A DNA stretch of 64,000 nt, taken from positions 1 to 64,000 of the forward strand of contig JAIPMN010000687.1 in the NCBI GenBank assembly GCA_020650975.1, given 5' to 3'. Each line of letters starts with the position of its first letter. Positions within the stretch are counted from its first letter, which is position 1. This DNA comes from Apostichopus californicus (Eukaryota; Echinodermata; Holothuroidea; Aspidochirotida; Stichopodidae). This document shows, in pieces, positions 53,881 through 64,000 of this stretch. Under the pieces are notes generated by a model. It saw only the letters and a list, made by a program, of their open reading frames with translations, was not told the origin of the DNA and made no database searches. The position numbers were made by a program, and so were the translations under genes.

Positions 53881-56800
53881 TATTTACACTGTAACTGTGT
53901 CTCTCTGATGCAAGTCATGTGACATGCCTATATATACAGTACATATATATACACACACACACACAACACATTTCAGAGTAGTGCTTACTGTATGCGCAGT
54001 ACAGTCCTTAGTCTGAGGTTTGGAATATTAAGGGATATGTGGGGGGTACATTTACTGCTAGACCTTATTACATGATGGAAATGAATCCATGGGTGGTCAT
54101 ACTGTACCCTGCATTTTGATATTCATTTTTTTTTATATATCACATGAAGATTTCACCTTTTAACCTTGTTTATTGGTCAGAAGAGATAAACATTCAATGT
54201 AAAATCCGAGTGAAAAGCTTAAAAATGATAATTTATGCAGTGCTTCAGAGACTTGATCAGGATGTAATACGATTGTGAATAACCGTTCAAAGTGAAAGTA
54301 CCTGGATGGCAAAAGTGCCTAGAGTGAGTAAATGTGGTTTTCATGGGTTCCTGTTAAAAACATACCTCAGGCTCATCATAATATGTTTTGTTTGTGATCG
54401 TAGGAAAACCAGTTGTAAGATATACATAAAAGAAACTAGTTTGTCTGGCTTCAGTATATAGTATATATGCCTCTTTTTTGCGAGTGATTATAGTGGAATG
54501 CTTGCAGTATCGTTACTGGGATCTTAAAGTTTGGCGTCCGCGGGACACAATGTCGTAATGTTTGCGTCCTCTCAGAGAAACTTGCGCCTCTGCAGTCCTC
54601 CATGAAAGCATGCAATTTTTAAAATGCCTGTACAGGAACACACAATGTATAGCTACTGTATAAATGACCCCTGACAACACACTTATAGTGATATGTTCAT
54701 CTATATAATATGCACGAAAGAAAAATCAATTGATGAAACCTGTAGCTATTATACACTTTTATACAGCAACAAATATACTTCTCTCCTCGCTTACCTGTCT
54801 CCCCACAACCTTAGCACCTCGTTCTACCATGCCTCAAATGAACTGGTAACCTTTGAACACTGCGCCCCATCTAAATGCCAGCATTGTGCCTTTTTCGTCT
54901 GTTTTTTTCCTGTTCATTTTTCATACAGAACTGTCAGTGACAATTTGACTGTCAAACTTGAAGCGGGAAACTTTGCCCTAGACTACTTACAGTCTTACAG
55001 TACCATATATGCTAGCCTCGACATCACGCAATGCATACTACTGTATGGTATGCAACTCCCTTACATAGCGCCTGTTAAACTGTTATAGGCTATGAATAAG
55101 CTGTGATGTCGGAAATCAACGTAAAGTAAAACAGTGCCTAGAGAGGAAATGCAAGCATAAAAATACTGCACTTTCAACTGGTTTATTGAGCCCCTTTAAT
55201 TTTGTAGAAAATATTACTTATATATCTCGACGACACAAGAACACACCTCTGACAACTTTATGAACCCCTGTCATAAGTAAGCAATGTACAGTATTTCATA
55301 AGTTTTATTTAAAGTTGAACAAAGTTTTTCTTTCCCCAACCTCTATAGGTAAGTCAGCCCCAGCCCGGCCCCTCCCCATTACAGTATTTAAATAACTTTT
55401 TAGGCAATGTTGATTAAGAAACTCAAGCTTCAATCGCTACTTTTGGTGATGTATGAACGTCGTGCAAAAAAAGAAGCACATGGTCAAAGGGACCGGGCAA
55501 AATTTTGCAACGAAGAAATTACTGTGGTATGAATGCCCATTTTACTTAAGCAACTCTCAATGGAGGGAGGATAACGATACTGTGAGTTGCAAAACCCTTT
55601 CAGTATCAGAGATGTTAGCTTCCCACAAAATGCAGAAGTTGTCTCAACTCATAACATTTTGTGATCAAAACAATGATTCAAATATTAGGTGATTTTCTTA
55701 GAAACAATTCAACTACAACTTCCTACCATGACCGCTGTTTTTCGAAATGAGTTGTCAACAAGGCCTATATATGATATTTGAGTGTACACATATGATAGGC
55801 TGTAGCTACAGTATATCTCTACACGAGGAGGTAATAAGTAATTGTTGTTAAGCAACAAACTTTGTGTTCCAGGCAATGGGTAAGGGACTATTAGCCAATC
55901 AGATCACAGGAAAATTGGAAAAGCATCATTTTCTATCATTAGCATGAAAAATCTCTGTAATGGAACTGTTGTTATCCCTGTACCTTGCAGTTGATTGTTA
56001 CGATTCACTTGTTTTCAACGAAATTCAATCATCGTTAGGATTGGAAGAAATGTTGGTTCTTTTGATGAGAAATTGTGCTTTTTTTTTTTAAAGGAAAGAA
56101 AGACGTTGAACATTAAAAAATGTGTCTTGTAAATTTTTTTTACCATAGGCCTAGTTGTGAATGTGTGTACTTGGGGTTTGTTTCTCCAAAGTAAAATTTG
56201 CATCTGCCAGATGCAAACAATTTGAAGATTTTGCTCCCCTGGCTAAAACATTGCATCCCCAGATGCAGAATCCTGCATTGGTAACAATGCTGGGCTTTAA
56301 AGGTCATCCGTTTTGCCCCCAAAGTTGCTAGAAAGCCCCGTAATGGTCACCAATACTCAAATGTCAATTGCATTTTGCTGTAACTCTCAAAGTACTGTAG
56401 TTATCCACACTTCTACATGTACAAGCTACAACCCTTTAACTCAAACTTGGACTATCACAACAGCTCCCCGATCCGAGCCTCTAGAAAAACATTTGGAAAA
56501 AATTTCTAGCAATTTTTAGTGAACATTATTAAATGTGGGCCAATACAGATGACCTGTGGTTGTACAGATATATGCATATCCATGTAGCATTTTGGGAAAA
56601 GAAAAGTTTTGAGAATTTTGGAGAGTCATTTGAGAGGCCAGTAGAAAGGCATTCTTCAAAATTCCTGGGAAAAAAAAAGTTGTGGGCAAAGCAACCAATT
56701 ATGTATGTAGCTCAGTATAACTTGTAAGTACAAGGATTAATAAAAGATACTGAGTCTTCTTAAACGACTGACTGAACCGTCTATAGCATGCCTGTGGTTC

Positions 56801-58197
56801 ATATGTACATATTGTATTGGTTTGGTTTGGTTGCCATGGTTCATTTGTACACATGTTGGCTGAGGTAACCCTACAGTTTATGACCTCGACATGAGGTACA
56901 GTATTTTACATAGCATCTTCCTTACCTGTCTCCTTCCTAACATAGCACTCTGAATCTACCATCTGTACGTGACCTACGGTAGACACTTTGCTATTGTAGT
57001 GAATATCCAAACAGCATCGCTTTGTTAACACAGATAAATCATGTCACAAGTTCAAAACAGTTTACATTAAGATGTGGAAAGAACTTCCGATCTGGGTCAG
57101 TGGAATGTAGGGGAAAGTTTGCAGTATTTTACTTCTCTTACTCACCTGTCTCCCCATAACTTCAGCACTCTCTCTGTCTAGCTCTGCCATGTCTACAGTG
57201 ATCTGGTAGCCTTTTAAGCACTGTATGCCCTTAGTGACCGATTAATGGCCCTCCTCATTCAACCACCCGAAGTGTCTGAAATTGTGTTTTTTGTACAGGA
57301 TTTTTATTCTGTCTGTCGGGCATAAAATGAAATTGTCCGATCCATTGGATAAATCCACCGTAGGTAAAATGAAAATAATATTGTCCTCAAATGCTGGATA
57401 TATAGTACTTATGCAGTTTTCTCTTCCCTTGATTCATGTTTGGTCAAGAAGTTGATCAGTAAACACGATGTTAAAGCCTGAAAGGTGGGCGACCAAAATT
57501 TACATTGATTTAATTATGGACAACTTTCTATCTCTGCTCTGAAAATGACTTTTGGGGATTATTACAGAAACTTGTTCATGTTTTCTTGAATCTGCAATTT
57601 GTTTGACGGTGGTCATGATTGCGGTTTGGCACGGGTGAGTGTAGATTACTTCCGATAAGTGGTAAGTGTGTTACCCCAAATGACTGGATGCCGCAAAGAA
57701 AAATAAACATTCTTTCAATTCAGCAAAATGTTGGGTGTTTTTACATCTTGTTTAATATCTACAAATGTCCACCATGAAATGTTTGAATTGGGACAGGGAT
57801 AAGCCAATGTATGCTTAAACAGTCTACAGTGTTTGAACTTTGAATCCATGAAAAATTATGTACCTACAGACTACAATACTTTACTTCTGAAAAGAACAGG
57901 TAGTTGACAAAAACCTGAAAGGTGGGTCAAGTGGGAGAGCCTAGTGCTAACGTGTTTAGTTCGATACTAATATTTGCAGGTTGTGTTTGCATCCAGTAAT
58001 TAAGAGAGTGCGTATATTAGAGGGGAGATTGGTGAGTATTCTGTTCAAAATTTCTGCATATCCTTTGCTCCCCGACTTACCTGCCTCCTCACAACTGATG
58101 CACTCTTATTCTCTCTGTTTAGAAAACTATTTTCAATAATCTTTGGGTCGTCGAAAGAGGAAGGTCATTTGGGGGGGGGGGGCGGTTAAATGAGTAC
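53881..58197. other. Unassigned non-coding DNA with dispersed repeats
   Basis: Four copies of the 100-bp family lie here, plus a CA run near 53953 and a diverged dispersed word near 56520-56555. The 79-codon frame at 55453-55692 has no domain. No gene was recognised. Confidence 0.5.
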
Positions 58198-58330
58198 CTG
58201 TGAGGTAATTTGCATTGGGCGCAGTATATAATTGCAGCCGGATTGTCTCTGGGACAGGTTATCATTGACCAGGGGTAATATAACGTTTGTAAAGTGCTAT
58301 ATAAATCTAACATTATTATTATTATTATCG
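58198..58330 (+). repeat. SINE-like repeat ending in (ATT)n
   Basis: A roughly 110-bp body (GGCGCAGTATATAATTGCAG ... GTAAAGTGCTATATAAATCT) is followed by AACATTATTATTATTATTAT. Body plus ATT tail, and the 'aaGtGCTaTATAAA' end, fit widespread marine invertebrate SINE tails. I see no clear tRNA-like A/B boxes. Confidence 0.5.
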
Positions 58331-58456
58331 ACTAAATGCCCGTTTGTTAATGGTATAATGTACACCAGGCCTCACAAATGTAACAATGCTGGAATGGATG
58401 TTTGAAGGAGTTTTCATCACGAATGCAGTCCCATTGCACAGCAAAGTAGAACTTAC

Positions 58457-58712
58457 CCGACCAGCAAAGTTGGTATAACATTTAGGCTAAGATCAATGAT
58501 ACCTGTGACGATGAAACCTATAAGAATTGCTGAAAGATTTATCATATCGTTTGTATATGATGAGTTCGTGGTGAGACATGTCTCAGTTTGAATATCTGTT
58601 TCAGTATTGTTATCTGATATGTCGTTGATGTTACTTGATATGCATTGCTGACATAAATTGATATGTTTATCTACTGAACGAGGTAAGTTCCTGATATCAA
58701 CGTAACTGACTG
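58457..58712 (-). CDS. Possible coding exon of a membrane protein (SLC46/MFS-like?)
   Basis: On the - strand, acceptor CTTTACAG ends at 58713 and donor GG|GTAAGT begins at 58456. The open frame between reads VSYVDIRNLPRSVDKHINLC ... QTETCLTTNSSYTNDMINLS then AILIGFIVTGIIDLSLNVIP and TLLVG. It has several Cys and three N-glycosylation sequons (NNT, NSS, NLS), then a membrane-length segment. That order resembles the first extracellular loop and second segment of SLC46-type transporters, but the defining DR.GRR motif would be in another exon, which I could not find. It could also be chance. Confidence 0.3.
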
Positions 58713-58916
58713 CTGTAAAGTTACATGAACTTGATATCAGCAACAGGTATCAGGTTACAAAAATTGGTAAATACTTTGTAGCATTTTATTTGTCCAGCCT
58801 TTTGAGCTGCACATGTATGGCATGCCAAACGTGACTAAATTCCAAAATTTTTATGAGAGATACTGTCTACTGCAACTGGGCAGTGTAAACTGATGTAAAG
58901 ATGTGTAATTTAGTTG

Positions 58917-59033
58917 TTTAGTTTGTTTTTTTTTGCTTTTGTTTGTTTTGTTTGTTTGTTTTTGTTTTTGTTTGTTTTGTTTGTTTGTTTGTTTGTGTTT
59001 GTTTGTTTTTTGTTTTGTTTTGTTTTGTTTGTT
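58917..59033 (+). repeat. GTTT/GTTTTT low-complexity tract
   Basis: About 115 bases of GTTTGTTT and GTTTTTGTTT. The poly-Phe/Val/Cys open frame here is an artefact. Confidence 0.95.
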
Positions 59034-59124
59034 GGAAACAGTAAATCAACCTCATTACTGGACAAACTTTTTGTAACACTGAACTCTCACAGGAGAGCAG
59101 TCACATCCTTTCAACCACTTTTCA

Positions 59125-59465
59125 AGACCTTTATGGTCTGCTGTATAGACCCCAACTATAGCACGTTATAATGGATAAGTTTCTTGAGACTACGTAATCG
59201 ACCTGCCTTGGTCGTAAAATGACCTCTTTTTACCAATTAGTCTGCAAAGTCTGCCACATATTTTTTGCTGTATGATAACTACACTGTAGAAATGGACATA
59301 GTTCCACACAGTGTTTACACAAAGAGCCTTATGGCGTTAAGAAGCTATGCAGGCTAATTGTAGAACCCGAGGTAATTTTACGACCGTGACAGGTCGAATA
59401 CGTAATCACAAAACTTTCCTAGCTATAGCGTGCTATAGTTGGAGCCAATAAAGCAGATCTTTAAT
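59125..59465. repeat. ~340-bp element with ~80-100-bp terminal inverted repeats
   Basis: Left arm CCAACTATAGCACG ... ACTACGTAATCGACCTGCCT, GGTCGTAAAATGACCT; right arm AGGTAATTTTACGACCGTGA, CAGGTCGAATACGTAAT ... CGTGCTATAGTTGG is its reverse complement with scattered mismatches. Weaker complementarity continues outward to about 59125 and 59465. The middle (59225-59365) has no open frame. A non-autonomous DNA transposon (MITE) is the simplest reading; flanking target duplications are not obvious. Confidence 0.82.
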
Positions 59466-60525
59466 GTACATCTTACCCATGTATAACAATCGTCGTGTTG
59501 GTCCAATGAGCTTTCCGGCATTATGTAGAAAATGTAGATAAAACATGATTTAGATTGTCACTCAAATGCTAGTTTGTTCCTTACTAGTACAAATAAAAGC
59601 ACTGGCAGTTGGATAAGTACACGCAGAGCAAATGACATGACCAAATGCTAAGTACTGGGAGCTACGCATGAACCAAGCCTTGTTCTCATTTTAGAAAGCA
59701 AGGATCGAGGATCTGACCCCGCAGTGGCGATGAAGCTTGTAGTGTGGATGCTCGCTAATCCAGGATCAGACCTCGCAATCATGACCTCCCTTTATGGGCA
59801 GGATCCTGATCCTGTGAGAGAGATCAAGATTGTAGTGTGGATGCTCGGGGGATCAGGGGACCCGAATTCTCTGGGTACTTGACCTGGTCACTGACTTACA
59901 AACACAGACTGGTGTGAGTCTAATGATGGGAGCACTGTACTAGTAGTATAGCAAGCTACAGTACTCTACTGCAGGCATTAATGCTACGACCCGACCTCAC
60001 ATAGCAAAGTGAGGACTTTAAAGGGTGGGTAAAGTTAGAGAGAGATGGAATGACGGAACTTTACACTACGCTCCGTTCTGTGTACTGGACAGTCTCACAG
60101 CATTCGGTTTAACAATGCATACAGAACAAAGCCCTAGCTATGATTTATGAATATTCATCGTGACGTGCTGGTCATCGCATACTTATCTTCTTTCATAATT
60201 TGTCGTTGTTCCACCTTGCATTCTCAGATGTGGACACGTCCGCGGTCAGCTGTTTTATTCTCTCAACTATGAATAAGGCCCCTTTTTGCAAAGCTTATGG
60301 GAAAACCCTGCAGAGTACAAGAATGTGAATGTATTTCATAATGTGAAAGGCCTAAATTTAAATGAGCAGCATTCAGTAACATCAATAATAGTTGTATTTG
60401 TTTGTGCAGTGTGACACGCAAGTGTATTAAACATATGATAAACGTCATGTATGCATAAATGTGAAGCGTGAATACTTCCACAGTATCATGTATAGATATG
60501 ATACAGTATATTGAACGTTATGCAA
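59466..60525. other. Unassigned non-coding DNA
   Basis: TTGTAGTGTGGATGCTCG occurs twice, at 59737 and 59830, within GATC-rich sequence (AGGATC words) forming two degenerate 93-bp units. Nothing else recognised. Confidence 0.5.
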
Positions 60526-60529
60526 ATGT

Positions 60530-60970
60530 ATGCATATAGTACATGATGTGTGTTTAGCATATATATGTATGATAACAACGTATGATTTGTATGACACAAC
60601 ATACATGTGCAGATCCAATTAGGTATGATACACATATGTATTTTTGTATAGGTTTATGTATAATACACATGTATGTGTGTGCATGTATGTTTGATACACA
60701 TATGATGCACAGATATGTAGCCTAGATGATGCACATGTATGTATTTGTTATGAATGTGTGTACAGTATGTATGTTTGTACAGGTTTATGTATAATACACA
60801 TGTGTGTGTGTACGTATTTTTGATACACATACGATGCACAGATATGTAGCCTTTCTAGATGATGCACATGTATATATGTATTTATAATGCATGTGTGTAC
60901 AGTATATATGTCACACATGTATGCATCCTGTATACATGTATTCGATACACATGTGTACTCACGTGTGCCA
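60530..60970 (+). repeat. TG/ATG-rich tract with a 131-bp tandem duplication
   Basis: AGGTTTATGTATAATACACA starts at 60650 and 60781. GATGCACAGATATGTAGCCT and GATGATGCACATGTAT recur in both units. Flanks are variants of ATGTATGTTTGATACACAT. Open frames here (YTHTCV repeats) are artefacts. Confidence 0.9.
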
Positions 60971-63500
60971 CACACAGACTTTCCAACATTGAGGAAAATT
61001 TATGAGTGTGATCAGCGGCAGTGGGGGAGGGGTCTAAAAATTTTTGACTGCCTAGATGCAAAATGGTGCATTCTTTTTCAGTTTCTCTGAGTAATTTTAT
61101 ATTGAGAGTTTCATCATCATATATATATTATTGAACTCAACAAGCATGACAATTCTCAACAAAGACTTTTCTTGAATCGATGAAAGTAATCACTTGCTAA
61201 CATAATTGAACATTTATATCGGAATTGAAGCGCACCTCTCAATCTCAAGTACCAACACCTCTCCCACCCAGCGTTTGCCACCACCACCATTGCAAACGCA
61301 CTACTCTTGTAGGCCTAAGTGTAAGTACTCAAAACACACACGGTTTTTCGGAGATCGTTTGTGGATTGCGTGTGATAAAGTGCACATAGCGTGTGAGCGT
61401 GTGAAGGGCTGGAAATGCGTGTGTCACACGCCAAATGCGTGTGAGTTGGAATGTCTGCACACACATACATGGTACATGCACATGTATGTAGGATACTGTA
61501 TGTACATGTATGCATGTATAGCCACATGTACAGTACCCTATTCTACAGTATGTACATAGTCAGTTGAGTGGTTTGCATGATCTCACCAAAGAGATTGCAT
61601 AATGTCTGACAGTGAAGGACTTGCATTGTCACCTTGCATTTCAATACATATATATATGCAAACGTAACACAGCGGTGTCTCGTTGCCCAAGGATAGGACT
61701 TGGCCGATCTGACGAGCACAGGGAAACATGTCTTAAGTGACTTGTCATCAACGTATCAAATTGCTTTGAATAAAGTTCATCTCACTGGTGTCGTATACTA
61801 CGTACAGTCAACTGATTGTCGAACACACAATTCTCAGTGGCAAAAGACAGTGTTTTTTATTATTTATCAGCCTAGGTACAAGCTCCTTCTCTCCCTTCCT
61901 AGTTTATACAGTCCTTTTTTTTTCTCCTCAAAAAGTGTTCAGAAATGTGGAATAGGACACTTTATCACATTACACAAATATCCTTGCAACTGCTGCTCTG
62001 GCTTGAAACCTAACACATGTAGAGCTCCTTTCCCCATTCAGTTCTCATGACCTTTTCACCCCTTCCCTCCCTCATGGTTAAAATGCAATCTTTTTTGGGT
62101 TTTCCTTCCCTTTTTTTTTTTTTTGGTACCCTTTGAGATATTCTGCTGGGGACAAGCACAACCAGTGAGTTAGAAACAGCAGACAGTTACCCTATCGGAT
62201 TCCAGTGGTATACCGTATATATACCCTCAGCTAGCTAGCAATAAGTGTTTGACTGTGTACTGTGGGCAAAATTAACCCCAATTCCTATTGGTATGCCAAA
62301 GGCCAAACCTGCCCTTGTAGCCAGCCATCCCAGTATGTTGAGGACAACCGGGTTTTAATTTTTTTTTCTACACTGCAATTCAATCTTGTTTACTCAAACC
62401 CCTTTTCTGACCCCACAAACCATTGGAGTCTGGAATCTTGGCCAATTGGGGGCCAGCATGGAAGCTTAGTAGTTGGCTGTTGATCTTATCAGATTACCAG
62501 GAAGTAGTGGGGGTGTTGGCTCAGGTTTTAACCTTTTTTTTTCTCCCTTTTTTTTTTTTTTTTTTTCTCATTGCTTATACAGAACACAAAGGAAGTAAGG
62601 GTTATAATGACTATATATATACACAGCAGCTGCTGTACAGATTTGTGCATGAACTGGGGTTTCGGCAAGGAAGACAAGGTCTTAACTGATAGAGTCATAT
62701 ATATACATGCATATATGTATCTCAGTAGTAGGTTGAATGTGTAGTACAGTACACTACTATACGTGGTGGTGCATAGGCTCTGTAGGCTACTGTGTACAAC
62801 CCAAGTACTATAGTGAAGTACCGGGGAGAGAGAGTCAATGTCGTACAGGCACACACACACTCACAGGAAAATATAAGGTTGGTTTGCATCTTGTATCTTC
62901 TTCGCATGTACAGGAATGTGCATTTATACAGTGTGTATAGGCTGCAGTAATTAAGTTAACATCATTGTTTTTAAATTGATGGTAGTCTTGGAATTTTAAT
63001 TCCTCAAGGGGACTAGATCTAAATGACACAAAAACTGCTAGATTTGCTAAAAGTTACTGAAGTGTTTCCAAAAAAAAAAAAAAAAAAAGTTTTGTTAATA
63101 CAGATTTCTCTTTTTGTGTGTTTTAATCCATCTAGCAATGTACATACATCCATTTATGTACACATAGCTGAACATTAAAAGTTTCTGTTTCTAGATCAGA
63201 TAAATTTGTATACTGTGTCTGACAGACTGAACAAGAGAGTGTTTCGATGCATTGCTAACTGTACCGTACCATGAAGTGATGGTTTAGTTCTCTCCACTTT
63301 CCCAGGCTCTGATGGGATATGAATTTAATATACATTAAGGCCAAGTAAATACATGTTTTTGTTTTGTTTATGATATGCATGACTTGGCAGAAATGTGTGT
63401 GGTAGTGTAGTATCAGTTGTGGACATTTTGTTTCGAATTTGGAAATACAAATATTTGATCGCTTTATTCAATTATTTATGCACTGGTAATATTAACGTAC
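60971..63500. other. Unassigned non-coding DNA
   Basis: Holds TG/GTGTG words near 61330-61510, poly(T) runs (62110, 62555), poly(A) at 63070-63088 and short TATATATA tracts. Open frames of up to 117 codons have no recognisable domain. No gene, RNA gene or repeat family was identified. Confidence 0.5.
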
Positions 63501-63504
63501 ACGA

Positions 63505-64000
63505 AACTACCAATGTTAGTAATTTACTATATGGTTAGGTTAATTGTCAACACTACAGCACATGAGACTACCAATGTTAGTAATTTACGGTATGGTTAGT
63601 CCAAAATGTCAACACTACAGCACACATGAGACTACCAATGTTAGTAATTTACGGTATGATTAGGCCAATTGTCAACACTACAGCACATGAGACTACCAAT
63701 GTTAGTAATTTACGGTATGGTTAGGCCAATTGTCAACACTACAGCACATGAGACTACCAATGTTAGTAATTTACGGTATGGTTAGGCCAATTGTCAACAC
63801 TACAGCACATGGGACTACCAATGTTAGTAATTTACGGTATGGTTAGGCCAATTGTCAGCACTACAGTACATGGGACTACCAATGTTAGTAATTTACGGTA
63901 TGGTTAGGCCAATTGTCAACACTACAGCACATGAGACTACCAATGTTAGTAATTTACGGTATGGTTAGTCCAATTGTCAACACTACAGCACATGAGACTA
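63505..64000 (+). repeat. 61-bp satellite array running off the window end
   Basis: Unit ACTACCAATGTTAGTAATTT, ACGGTATGGTTAGGCCAATT, GTCAACACTACAGCACATGA, G. About eight copies: the first is diverged, one has 64 bp, and the later ones are nearly identical at exactly 61 bp. The array continues beyond 64000. Confidence 0.97.

Larger units (their letters stand above)
45301..58118 (-). repeat. ~100-bp repeat family, nine copies in one orientation
   Basis: Copies at about 45301-45414, 46191-46246, 46421-46470, 52514-52610, 53461-53540, 54778-54869, 56898-56990, 57121-57230 and 58071-58118. Read on the - strand they share GGGGCGCAGTGCTTAAA, GGTTACCAGTTCAT, GGCATGGTAGAA, GAGTGCTGAAGTTGTGG and GGAGACAGGTAAG..GAGGAG. 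They are diverged and several are partial. None keeps an open frame. All face the same way. Not recognised as a named family. Confidence 0.6.

Noticed and set aside
58914-59171. 85-codon Phe/Val-rich frame
   Set aside because: Low-complexity GTTT tract.
60654-60975. Overlapping - strand frames with YTHTCV/CIIN repeats
   Set aside because: They read the TG-rich 131-bp tandem repeat.

Overview
This is a window of intron-rich invertebrate nuclear DNA. Two genes can be read exon by exon. The long 3' untranslated/intronic tract between them and the 23 kb beyond them are rich in tandem repeats, hairpin elements and poly(G)/poly(C) runs. The protein sequences are clearly metazoan. The repeat style (many short minisatellites, poly(G) runs, frequent CCTAGGCCTA-like words) and the intron-dense SERCA gene suggest a deuterostome invertebrate, most likely an echinoderm such as a sea cucumber. 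That placement is inference, not proof.

Region 1 (950-19879, + strand) holds the 3' four-fifths of a sarco/endoplasmic reticulum Ca2+-ATPase gene (SERCA, ATP2A family). Eighteen exons encode 813 residues, from the end of the actuator domain (about residue 211 in rabbit SERCA1 numbering) to the C-terminus. The upstream exons lie outside the window. Reading phase is kept across every junction. All hallmark residues are present: the phosphorylated Asp in CSDKTGT, the nucleotide-site Lys in [15 protein letters not shown], and Ca2+ ligands equivalent to E309, E771, N796, T799, D800 and E908. One intron (15237-16309) is not GT-AG: it has a textbook U12-type ATATCCTTT donor, a TCCTTGAC branch site and an AC end. 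The last exon encodes an extra C-terminal hydrophobic segment, as in vertebrate SERCA2b. It also contains an internal 5' splice site at the position and phase used for the vertebrate isoform switch, and a candidate alternative terminal exon lies 10.4 kb downstream (30213-30256).

Region 2 (35401-40780, - strand) holds a complete five-exon POP5 gene, an RNase P/MRP protein subunit of 161 residues, lying tail to tail with SERCA. In humans ATP2A2 and POP5 are both on 12q24, so the linkage may be ancient.

Region 3 (40781-64000) has no gene I can name. It holds a 167-bp perfect-looking hairpin, a roughly 340-bp terminal-inverted-repeat element, a roughly 100-bp repeat family with nine similarly oriented copies, 41-bp and 61-bp tandem arrays, a 119-bp tandem duplication, and one possible coding exon of a membrane protein on the - strand (58457-58712).

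A theme of the SERCA gene is that splice junctions have been copied into neighbouring introns. Exon 3's acceptor, exon 11's donor and exon 16's donor regions each have degenerate copies nearby.
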